From Pseudoflavitalea sp. G-6-1-2 (GTDB taxonomy: Bacteria; Bacteroidota; Bacteroidia; Chitinophagales; Chitinophagaceae): a stretch of 64,000 nt of DNA. This document shows, in pieces, positions 16,004-23,228 of this stretch (positions are counted from its first letter, which is position 1; the number at the start of each line of letters is the position of its first letter). The notes below the pieces were generated by a model. That model made no database searches. It was not told the DNA's origin and saw only the letters and a program-made list of their open reading frames with translations. The translations under genes and the position numbers were made by a program. Location of the stretch: positions 2,108,001-2,172,000 of the forward strand of contig NZ_JABBGB010000001.1 of assembly GCF_012927185.1 (NCBI RefSeq), written 5' to 3'.

Positions 16004-17515
16004 TTAGTTGCCGAGATTGATCACAATCGGATAGATGCCTTCATAGCCCGGATACATGCCTTCGAGCTTCACTGTACCATTGGATTCATCGATCACTTTG
16101 GTAAGGTCTTCCACATTCTTCACTTCCTTGTTGTTGGCTTTCAGAATTACATATCCTTCCTGAATGCGCACTTTGCTCAACACTCCACGACGGTCGATGG
16201 ATTTGATAGCCACACCGCCATTGATGCCTAACTCCTTCGCTTCATTTTTGTTCAGCGTTACCAGCTCTGCACCGAGTTTGTCGAGTTTGGATGTTTTCAC
16301 CATATCGGTTGTGCCAGACTGATTGCGGAGCGTAACATTCGTAGTGCTTTCTTTTCCGTCTCTGCGGTAAGTGATGGCTACTTTATCGCCAGGACGGTAA
16401 GTAGCAATTTGCCCCACCATATCAGCGCCTGAGTATACAGGCTGACCATTCACTTTGGTGATGAAGTCGCCTTTCTGAATGCCGGCTGCAGCAGCTGCAC
16501 CACCAGAAGGCGTAGCCATTACGTACACACCTTCACCTTCTTTTACACCGTTGTTGGTCTTCTGTTCATCAGACATTCCATCAGGAGCGTACTCGATACC
16601 GAGATATGCACGCTGAACGGTTCCGTGTTTCATCAGGTCGGAAACGATCTTCTTCACAATGTTCACGGGAATGGTGAAAGAGTAACCTGCGTATGCACCT
16701 GTAGGAGATGCAATGGCGGAGTTGATGCCGATGAGCTTGCCATCGGTATTGATCAGCGGACCGCCGCTGTTGCCGGGGTTCACCGCCGCATCTGTTTGAA
16801 TGAACGATTCGATCGGTGTTCTGCTCTGACGGCTGTTGATATCGAGTGTACGGCCTTTCGCACTTACAATACCCGCTGTAACAGTTGTTTCCAACGTTAA
16901 TGGGTAACCTACGGCGAGCACCCACTGGCCAACCTTTACATCGTCGGAGTTTCCGTAGATGAGGAAGGGCAGGTTCTTGGCGTCGATCTTGATCACAGCC
17001 AGATCGCTGCTGGGGTCAGCAGCTACGAGCTTTGCCTTGAATGCTTTCTTATTGTTGAGTGTAACGTTTATTTCGTCGGCTCCGTCGATCACGTGATTGT
17101 TGGTAACGATATAACCATCTTCACTGATAATGGCTCCTGTACCGGATGCCTGCTGAGGAATGGAACGCATGCGGCCACCGCCTCCACCGAAGAAATCATC
17201 GAGATCCATATCGAACAGATCGCCGAAGGGGCTGTTGCGCGGCAGGTTGTTCGATGCCGTGCGGGTAGCTTTTGTTTTGATGTGTACGGTTGCAGGGATG
17301 GCTGCATTGGCAGCAGCGCTGAAATCTACGGGGTCCGCACCAGCCATGCCATTGAAGCCTGCATAGTTTGCGGGGATCTTTCCGGTATCATTATTATCCT
17401 TTGCACTCTGATAAACATATGTTCCGCTTCTGGAAAATTTGTTATAGGCCCAAAGAGTAGCAACAGTAGTAACAGCACTGATTAACACAACCGTTACAAT
17501 TTGTTTGAACTTCAT
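16004..17515 (-). CDS. HtrA/DegP family periplasmic serine protease
   Basis: This 503-residue trypsin-like Do protease has an N-terminal membrane anchor or signal segment at about 5-25. The catalytic triad is H141 (TNNHVIDGA), D171 (DPSSDLAV) and S250 (PGNSGGP). Two PDZ domains follow, at about 305-390 and 405-500. A glycine-rich LA-loop-like segment (DDFFGGGGGRM, 106-116) precedes the protease core. It degrades or refolds misfolded envelope proteins. Its leader is about 150 bases long, with a good promoter at 17673-17701. Whether it is released or stays anchored is not certain. Confidence 0.95.
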   Translation of the reverse strand: MKFKQIVTVVLISAVTTVATLWAYNKFSRSGTYVYQSAKDNNDTGKIPANYAGFNGMAGADPVDFSAAANAAIPATVHIKTKATRTASNNLPRNSPFGDLFDMDLDDFFGGGGGRMRSIPQQASGTGAIISEDGYIVTNNHVIDGADEINVTLNNKKAFKAKLVAADPSSDLAVIKIDAKNLPFLIYGNSDDVKVGQWVLAVGYPLTLETTVTAGIVSAKGRTLDINSRQSRTPIESFIQTDAAVNPGNSGGPLINTDGKLIGINSAIASPTGAYAGYSFTIPVNIVKKIVSDLMKHGTVQRAYLGIEYAPDGMSDEQKTNNGVKEGEGVYVMATPSGGAAAAAGIQKGDFITKVNGQPVYSGADMVGQIATYRPGDKVAITYRRDGKESTTNVTLRNQSGTTDMVKTSKLDKLGAELVTLNKNEAKELGINGGVAIKSIDRRGVLSKVRIQEGYVILKANNKEVKNVEDLTKVIDESNGTVKLEGMYPGYEGIYPIVINLGN

Positions 17516-17672
17516 ATTGCGACAATTTTTAGAAATGTTGTTTTTAAAAGTAGTAAACCCGTTTCAATTTGTATGCCGAAGCAGAAACAAATTAACACCG
17601 AAAAACAATCACTGTTAAGTCAACCGCCACGTTTAACATATAATTTACTAAGGTCTTCGTACTTGGTGCTAC

Positions 17673-17701
17673 CAAATTTACAATAAAGTACTCAGTATCA
17701 A
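17673..17701 (-). promoter_or_regulatory. Promoter of the HtrA gene
   Basis: On the minus strand TTG (17701-17699) is followed by 18 bases and TAAATTTG (17680-17673). It lies about 160 bases before the HtrA start, leaving a long AT-rich leader in which I see no further motif. Confidence 0.55.
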
Positions 17702-17744
17702 AAACATCATTTCTGAATCTCTGTCACAAAGCCTGCTTAATTTG

Positions 17745-18743
17745 TCATAGTTTCAGCAAAAATTGCAGGGTATCAACGCCATCCGCATAATCTGTGAGCG
17801 ATGGTTGCTGCGCTTCTCCGAAAGAAGTATAGCCCGCTCCCGCAATGCATTGAATGGATTCGTTGTTTTTGAGGTCAGATTCAACCGCTGCAGCGTCGGA
17901 GTAGAATTCGTAGTTGAGCTGGCTGATAGGCGAGTACACGGCTGTATTCTCGTGCAGAATAATGCTGTCGTTGGTCATGTAATACTGCTTATTGAGAATC
18001 AGTATTGCCAGCTGGTAATCGTAATTGTTCTTGTATTTGTTATGATCTGCGAAGTAGTTGTATTTTCTGAATACGTTTAGCAGAGGGAGAAAATCATAAT
18101 CTTTCGGCACATACATTTTGGTTACGTTGCGGCATCCCATTCCGAAATATTCATGTACATCATCGGCAAGTTTTTCCAGCTCCGCTGTTGTTTCGTTTCC
18201 TGTAAGAACGGCTACAGACGTGCGGTTTCGGCGAATGATGTGCGGATACTTCGCAAAATAATAATCGAAATAACGCGCTGAATTATTGCTGCCCGTTGCG
18301 ATATACGCATCGCATCCCTTGAGCATGGTTTCGAAACGAACCAGGTCTTTTGTTTCCTCATCCCATTGCCAGAGCTGACTGGCCAGATGGCGCATCAGCA
18401 CATCATCTTTGGAAGATAGTTTGATGGTCTGACGATGCCCGCTGATGAAAACGCAGAGAAAATCGTGAAAGCCCACCAGCGGAATATTGCCGGCCATAAT
18501 GATGCCCACGTTCTTTGGTGCAGGGTTATCCTGAGGGATTTTATATTGAGCGGCCCATGCGGCCAGCTTATCTTTCGCTAAGAAATGCACGGCAATCCTG
18601 TTGGCGGCCAGATCTATGAATTCCGGGGTGAACCATCCGTTTTCTCTGGAAGCCCTGTCCCTGGCCATTTGCCAGTCTTCGCCACCAGCCAAAATATACT
18701 CTCCCAATCTTTCCAATAAATCAAGCCGTTTTTGTAAATTCAT
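17745..18743 (-). CDS. LuxC-like acyl-CoA reductase
   Basis: This 332-residue protein is of the LuxC/acyl-CoA reductase family, related to aldehyde dehydrogenases. Recognisable parts are [16 protein letters not shown] (80-95), the dinucleotide-binding [17 protein letters not shown] (147-163) and the probable catalytic C204 in [14 protein letters not shown]. Such enzymes make fatty aldehydes from acyl-CoA or acyl-ACP. At 332 residues it is shorter than LuxC (about 480) but typical of Bacteroidota homologues. It is divergent from a ferredoxin gene with only 57 bases between them, suggesting shared control. The physiological product is unknown. Confidence 0.82.
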   Translation of the reverse strand: MNLQKRLDLLERLGEYILAGGEDWQMARDRASRENGWFTPEFIDLAANRIAVHFLAKDKLAAWAAQYKIPQDNPAPKNVGIIMAGNIPLVGFHDFLCVFISGHRQTIKLSSKDDVLMRHLASQLWQWDEETKDLVRFETMLKGCDAYIATGSNNSARYFDYYFAKYPHIIRRNRTSVAVLTGNETTAELEKLADDVHEYFGMGCRNVTKMYVPKDYDFLPLLNVFRKYNYFADHNKYKNNYDYQLAILILNKQYYMTNDSIILHENTAVYSPISQLNYEFYSDAAAVESDLKNNESIQCIAGAGYTSFGEAQQPSLTDYADGVDTLQFLLKL

Positions 18744-18750
18744 TACATCT

Positions 18751-18758
18751 TATATTTG
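18751..18758 (+). promoter_or_regulatory. -7 element for the ferredoxin gene
   Basis: TATATTTG matches TANNTTTG, 42 bases before the ferredoxin ATG. On the opposite strand TATTTTTG at 18764-18771 could serve the divergent LuxC-like gene, so the two promoters would overlap. Confidence 0.5.
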
Positions 18759-18800
18759 TCGTGCAAAAATAGGATTCAACCCATTAAAATTGTAGAAGCT

Positions 18801-19148
18801 ATGGCAATCAAAATAACAGAAGAATGTATTAACTGCGGAGCCTGTGAACCAGAATGTCCGAATAATGCCATTTATGAAGGTGGTGTGGAATGGGCCATCA
18901 CAGACGGAACATCCATTAAAGGGCCATTTACGCTGCTGGACGGTTCGGTAACCGATGCAGACGAGCGTCATGCCCCTGTAAGCGTAGACACGTATTATAT
19001 CGTTCCCAATAAATGCACCGAGTGCCAGGGATTTCATGAAGAACCACAGTGTGCGGCTGTTTGCCCGGTAGACTGCTGTGTTCCTGATGAAATGTACCAG
19101 GAGACTGTAGATGAGCTGATGGCGAAGAAAGAAAAACTCCACGTTTAA
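18801..19148 (+). CDS. 2[4Fe-4S] ferredoxin
   Basis: This 115-residue ferredoxin has two cluster motifs. The first is C9-x2-C12-x2-C15-x3-C19 ([13 protein letters not shown]). The second is C72-x2-C75-x8-C84-x3-C88 ([19 protein letters not shown]), whose widened spacing is typical of the Alvin (Allochromatium-type) family. The ATG at 18801 (MAIKITEEC) is preferred over an upstream in-frame start, which lies inside the promoter element. A terminator follows. Its divergence from the LuxC-like reductase suggests, but does not prove, that it supplies electrons to that or a related pathway. Confidence 0.94.
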   Translation: MAIKITEECINCGACEPECPNNAIYEGGVEWAITDGTSIKGPFTLLDGSVTDADERHAPVSVDTYYIVPNKCTECQGFHEEPQCAAVCPVDCCVPDEMYQETVDELMAKKEKLHV

Positions 19149-19280
19149 TCTGGTCTGTATGCCAAATTTGCACCCTGTAAATTTGGAAACGGCCTCTTCA
19201 AAGTAGTAAATTACAGGTACACAAATAGTGAATGTAGCCTCAGTGCTACTTGTAACAGGCGGGTGATATTTCCCGCTATG

Positions 19281-19308
19281 AAGGTGAAGGGATAACGTCC
19301 TTCACCTT
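19281..19308 (+). terminator. Terminator downstream of ferredoxin
   Basis: A 10-base-pair stem, AAGGTGAAGG with CCTTCACCTT, and an 8-base loop are followed by TCTTATTT. It lies about 130 bases after the ferredoxin stop; the bases between hold no gene. Confidence 0.75.
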
Positions 19309-19425
19309 TCTTATTTGCGGCCTGCACTCCACAGGCTGGTAAGAGATTGTAAAAAATACTGACAATCATATAATAGCCATCCTATTTTTCGTTTATTTGC
19401 TGAAAATTCAGCATAAATACATCGA

Positions 19426-20421
19426 ATGAAACCTGTTATTGCATTTGTTACCGGTGGCTATTCTTCTGAGGCCGTGATCTCGTACAAAAGTGCCGTTACC
19501 ATTGAAAACAACCTCGATACGGATAAGTATGATGTGTACAGGATCGACATCACACCCGATAGCTGGTTCCATCAGACAAAATCAGGTGAGAAAGTAGAAG
19601 TGGAGAAAGGCGATTTCTCCATCACGCTCAATGGAAAGAAGATCAATTTCGATGCTGCCCTCATCGGCATTCACGGAACACCCGGTGAAGATGGCAGACT
19701 GCAGGGCTATTTCGATCTGGTGAATATTCCTTACAACACCTGTGATACAGCCAGTTCGGCCATTACCTTCAACAAACGATACAGTGTGGCGGTAGCCGGT
19801 TTTGCCGGAGTAAACGTAGCCCGCTCCCTTCATATTTTCAAAAATCATCCCATCAGTGCAGAAGCCATTCTTAAAGAGCTGAGCCTGCCCGTTTTTGTGA
19901 AACCCAATAACGGCGGATCCAGCATCGGAATGAGTAAAGTGAACAAAGCAGAAGATTTGGCAGGGGCTTTGCAAAAAGCATTTGCTGAAGACGATCAGGT
20001 GCTGGTAGAAGAGTTCATTTCGGGCCGGGAATTCACCGTAGGGGTGATGAGAACCACCAAAGAATTGCTGGTACTGCCCATCACCGAAGTGAAAAGCAAG
20101 AACGAATTCTTTGATTTCGAGGCCAAATATCAGGGATTGAACGAAGAGATCACTCCGGCCCAGATCAGTGATCATATGGCGGAGAAAGTGCGTTCTACAG
20201 TCCGCAGGATCTACGAAGCGCTCAACTGCCGCGGTGTTGTGAGAGCCGATTTCATTTACAACGAAGCAAAGGACGAACCTTTCTTCCTCGAAGTGAATAC
20301 CATACCCGGACAAAGCGAGGCCAGCATCATTCCTCAGCAGGTACGCGCCATGGGATGGAACCTGAAAGGACTGTACACCGAGATGATCGAAGAAACTCTG
20401 AGCAGAAAGAAAAGCTCATAA
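19426..20421 (+). CDS. ddl: D-alanine--D-alanine ligase
   Basis: This 331-residue ATP-grasp ligase makes D-Ala-D-Ala for peptidoglycan. The N-terminus has the VTGGYSSEAVISYKSA loop (GG.SSE type). The central part contains PVFVKPNNGGSSIGMSKV, the ATP-binding strand, followed by VEEFISGREFTVGV. The C-terminal metal site is DFIYNEAKDEPFFLEVNTIPG. Length is normal. It begins a plus-strand run with the PASTA gene (26 bases) and rhodanese gene (16 bases), probably one operon. Confidence 0.97.
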   Translation: MKPVIAFVTGGYSSEAVISYKSAVTIENNLDTDKYDVYRIDITPDSWFHQTKSGEKVEVEKGDFSITLNGKKINFDAALIGIHGTPGEDGRLQGYFDLVNIPYNTCDTASSAITFNKRYSVAVAGFAGVNVARSLHIFKNHPISAEAILKELSLPVFVKPNNGGSSIGMSKVNKAEDLAGALQKAFAEDDQVLVEEFISGREFTVGVMRTTKELLVLPITEVKSKNEFFDFEAKYQGLNEEITPAQISDHMAEKVRSTVRRIYEALNCRGVVRADFIYNEAKDEPFFLEVNTIPGQSEASIIPQQVRAMGWNLKGLYTEMIEETLSRKKSS

Positions 20422-20447
20422 TTTATATCATTTAAAACCATTGTCGT

Positions 20448-21278
20448 TTGTTCAAATTCATCACCGGCAAACCCCTTTGGGCGAATATCCTTTTTGCCAT
20501 CACCATTGTGGTGGTACTGCTGTTCATCTTTCTGCAGTCGCTCAACCTTATCACCAAACACGGTAATACACTGGTGATCCCTGCCGTAACAGGCAAAACT
20601 TACGAAGAAGCGAAACAGATTCTGGAAAGCAAAGGATTTGATGTGGAGATCCAGGATTCTGTGTACAACGATACAGCAAGGGCGCTGAGCGTGCTCCGCC
20701 AGTTCCCCGATGCAGACGAGAATGTGAAGGAGAACAGAACTGTTTATCTCACCATCAACCGCGCAGTTCCGCCTACCATCGAAATGCCGAATCTCGAAGG
20801 CCTGAGTTTCCGCAGCGCGGAGATCGCACTTAAACAATACGGACTGAAACTCGGAGATACTACCTACAAAATGGATTTCGCCAAGAACTCCGTACTGGAG
20901 CAATGGTACAATGGAACACGCATCAAAGCCAGTTCCAAACTGCCGATGGGCAGCACCATTTCACTGGTACTCGGCAGCGGCCTCGGCACCAATGAATTCG
21001 GTGTGCCCGATCTCGTTGGCATGACTTACTCCGAAGCAAAAGTGTTGCTGGAATCGCTCCATCTCACCATCGGAATCCCCGTGGCAGACGCTTCCGTGCG
21101 TGACACGGCAAATGCGTATATTTACCGCCAGAGCCCTGAGAAATATGGGCCCGACCGCCAGGTAAACCTCATCCGCCAGGGACAGGTAATGGATATATGG
21201 CTTAGTCCCACCAAACCTGAAAAAACAGACGGCGATTCAACCGCTCCTGCAGGACCTGCAACAGAGAATAATTTCTAA
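20448..21278 (+). CDS. Membrane-anchored three-PASTA-domain protein
   Basis: This 276-residue protein has a short cytoplasmic N-terminus, one transmembrane helix (about 12-34) and three PASTA domains outside (about 42-106, 110-177 and 184-254). A charged tail ends it. PASTA domains bind peptidoglycan fragments and are usually attached to a Ser/Thr kinase or a penicillin-binding protein; neither is present here. The likely start is TTG at 20448, since no ATG in frame precedes the membrane helix. Its position right after ddl supports a cell-wall role. Its action is unknown. Confidence 0.88.
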   Translation: MFKFITGKPLWANILFAITIVVVLLFIFLQSLNLITKHGNTLVIPAVTGKTYEEAKQILESKGFDVEIQDSVYNDTARALSVLRQFPDADENVKENRTVYLTINRAVPPTIEMPNLEGLSFRSAEIALKQYGLKLGDTTYKMDFAKNSVLEQWYNGTRIKASSKLPMGSTISLVLGSGLGTNEFGVPDLVGMTYSEAKVLLESLHLTIGIPVADASVRDTANAYIYRQSPEKYGPDRQVNLIRQGQVMDIWLSPTKPEKTDGDSTAPAGPATENNF

Positions 21279-21294
21279 CTAATAAAACAGAACT

Positions 21295-21600
21295 ATGCAA
21301 AATATTACAGCCGAAGAATTAAAGGCAAGGCTCGATGCCGGAGAGAAAATCAACCTGGTAGATGTTCGTGAACCGAATGAGCATGCTGAATTCAATATCG
21401 GTGGTCAGCTGGTGCCTCTCGGCCAGATCAGAAATTTTCAGGTAGATGAGATTGAAAACCTGAAAGATGCTGAAGTGATCGTATACTGCCGCAGCGGCAA
21501 CAGAAGCGGACAAGCCGCGATGCTGCTCGAAACAATGGGTTTCGGCAATGTGCACAACCTCGCAGGAGGCATGATGCGCTGGCAGGAACTGTACAGCTAA
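21295..21600 (+). CDS. Rhodanese-like domain protein
   Basis: This 101-residue single-domain rhodanese has the active-site cysteine C65 in the loop CRSGNRS. The preceding LVDVREPNEHAEF carries the CH2A-like motif. It is cytoplasmic, with no signal peptide. It transfers sulfane sulfur in many bacteria, though the acceptor is not identifiable. It is the last gene of the ddl-PASTA run and is followed by a terminator. Confidence 0.92.
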   Translation: MQNITAEELKARLDAGEKINLVDVREPNEHAEFNIGGQLVPLGQIRNFQVDEIENLKDAEVIVYCRSGNRSGQAAMLLETMGFGNVHNLAGGMMRWQELYS

Positions 21601-21618
21601 TTACTGCATTACAATAAT

Positions 21619-21648
21619 GGAAGGCCATCTCAAACGAGGTGGCCTTCC
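21619..21648. terminator. Bidirectional terminator after rhodanese gene
   Basis: Stem GGAAGGCC-at-CTC with GAG-gt-GGCCTTCC and a 4-base loop lie between convergent genes. Confidence 0.75.
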
Positions 21649-21666
21649 TGTTTATGCAGAGTTGAA

Positions 21667-22011
21667 TTAGTGTGCAGGTTTTTTATCCAGCAATGGCCTC
21701 GGATCGAAAACTACACGCAACAGATTGATCTTATCGCCGCGCAGCTGATACCAGCTGCATCCGAAAATCGATTGGCCGTTCATATCGTAATCGCAGAGTA
21801 CAGCTACATCATTTCCGTTTTCGAATACTTGATGGATGTTGTATTTGATCTTCATTCGGCTCATATCTTCCATGTAATTCGATGCGCCTTCGCGGGAGCC
21901 CATTACTCCGGCAAATTTAAAATCTGGTGTCAGCAGGGCTTCTGCTTTTGCCCAGTCTTCATTGTTTAATGCATTCATGAATTGCTGAACGATGTTTAAT
22001 GATGCTGCCAT
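21667..22011 (-). CDS. SnoaL/NTF2-like protein
   Basis: This 114-residue cone-shaped NTF2-like protein has ASLNIVQQFMNALNNEDWAKAEALLTPDFKF, the usual opening helix and first strand. It ends with strands carrying VAVLCDYDMNG and LRVVFDPRPLL. Such proteins may be isomerases, hydrolases or plain binding domains. The start at 22011 (MAASLNIV) is preferred over one 19 codons upstream, because the family starts here. No partner gene is adjacent, so function stays open. Confidence 0.8.
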   Translation of the reverse strand: MAASLNIVQQFMNALNNEDWAKAEALLTPDFKFAGVMGSREGASNYMEDMSRMKIKYNIHQVFENGNDVAVLCDYDMNGQSIFGCSWYQLRGDKINLLRVVFDPRPLLDKKPAH

Positions 22012-22260
22012 TGCCGGTATTTTTATGATGAAGTGGAATGCTGGCATAGGAGAGCCTAAAATAATCATGCCAGGGTAGGTAGGAGGCTTATCCTTAACTC
22101 TGCAAAAAAGGTATAGAAAAACAAATCAGAGCTTGAAATCTGCCGGGTATTGGAAGCAGGAGTTGTTTGTAACATCTGTTCCATTATCTCAATCAAATAG
22201 CGGTAGTAAGTAACTCAAAAATGAATGAGAGGAAGAATGTATAATAAGGAAGAAAATAAA

Positions 22261-22288
22261 TAAAGCGGGGTCGAATAACCCCGCTTTA
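22261..22288 (-). terminator. Terminator of the DUF6934-like/small-protein pair
   Basis: A perfect 10-base-pair stem, TAAAGCGGGG with CCCCGCTTTA, has an 8-base loop. It starts 4 bases past the 58-residue gene's stop and is followed on the minus strand by TTTATTTTC. Confidence 0.85.
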
Positions 22289-22292
22289 TCGA

Positions 22293-22469
22293 CTATGGTT
22301 TTTTTGCTTGATACTCAGGTGGCAAATTGACTACTTTACTGAGCATTTCTTCTACCTCAGCATGCAGTTCAGGATACATTGGCCCCTTAAAAAGTTTTTC
22401 CGAATCCGGATAAACTCTGGCGTTTTTGAAGATTTCTTCTGCCAGTTGTTCAAGTGATGTAATTTCCAT
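22293..22469 (-). CDS. Small acidic protein encoded after the DUF6934-like gene
   Basis: This 58-residue ORF runs from ATG (22469) to TAG (22293). It starts MEITSLEQLAEEIF and ends LPPEYQAKKP, with no cysteine or membrane segment. It begins 3 bases after the stop of the DUF6934-like gene, and a strong terminator begins 4 bases after its own stop, so it is bracketed as the second cistron of a two-gene transcript. The residues look like one amphipathic helix with an acidic face plus a proline-rich end. I do not recognise a family. The tight coupling suggests it works with the upstream protein. Confidence 0.7.
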   Translation of the reverse strand: MEITSLEQLAEEIFKNARVYPDSEKLFKGPMYPELHAEVEEMLSKVVNLPPEYQAKKP

Positions 22470-22472
22470 AAA

Positions 22473-22934
22473 CTAAATGTATGTTTTTTTCTTGACTAAA
22501 AAGCCTGAATAATTTTCTCCAGACCTGAATGTTTTCACGAATGAGTAATCGCCAAAGCTGGTAAGACCTCTCAATTCAAAACTCTTTTGCAAAAGTGTAA
22601 GATTTGCCGAAATGGCCATTCTGTACAACCTTGTCCGCGCTTCATTACTTCCTTTGAAAACCAACTGTGCCTTTGGTTTCTTTGAAAGGAAGTCCATGGC
22701 TGCAACTGCTACAGTTGCCAATACTTTGTTCCTGTCCTGATTTCTGTTCTTTACCATGTCATCTACATCTCCGTTTGCTATCAGATTGCCAAACGAGAGA
22801 TTATAGATATTCAGGTGGCAGGTCTCTGTAAATTGAACTGTCAGTTTAATATCGCCATTCGGACCAGAGCTGGTGAAATAGTATTCCTTCCCGTCACCTG
22901 ACACATCCGTGAATTCATATCGTTCATAATGCAT
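22473..22934 (-). CDS. DUF6934-like protein
   Basis: This 153-residue soluble protein resembles the Bacteroidota family DUF6934. It has an N-terminal beta-rich part (YEFTDVSGDGKEYYFTSSGPNGDIKLTVQF). A centre follows with NLSFGNLIANGDVDDMVKNRNQDRNKVLATVAVAAMDFL. The conserved end reads FKGSNEARTRLYRMAISANL and then FLVKKK. The function is unknown for the family. It forms a two-gene unit with the 58-residue gene directly downstream. The family name rests on recognition of conserved phrases and was not checked by search. Confidence 0.72.
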   Translation of the reverse strand: MHYERYEFTDVSGDGKEYYFTSSGPNGDIKLTVQFTETCHLNIYNLSFGNLIANGDVDDMVKNRNQDRNKVLATVAVAAMDFLSKKPKAQLVFKGSNEARTRLYRMAISANLTLLQKSFELRGLTSFGDYSFVKTFRSGENYSGFLVKKKTYI

Positions 22935-23173
22935 TTCCTCATGTGTTTCTCTAGAAACAGAAAACGGTGTTTTTTGTACTAGCCTTCCCGAATATTTTTT
23001 TAAAAATAAGTAACAAGAACACTTAACCGATTATTCTTTGAGGTAAAGTATCCCTCCTGGTTTTAGAATAAAACATAGAACGATATTTATTTCCACCGAC
23101 TTGAAAAATTCCTCGCAGGTGCCTTTCCGGCGATTCGTGGTGCTTTGTTCAGAAGGGTTTAGGTAGAATAAAA

Positions 23174-23207
23174 AACAGGGGCTGCATCTTCCGATACAAC
23201 CCCTGTT
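23174..23207 (-). terminator. Terminator of the TonB-dependent receptor gene
   Basis: Stem AACAGGGG with CCCCTGTT lies 22 bases past the receptor stop. A T run follows on the minus strand. Confidence 0.8.
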
Positions 23208-23228
23208 AGATGGGTGGTTCTTCAATCG

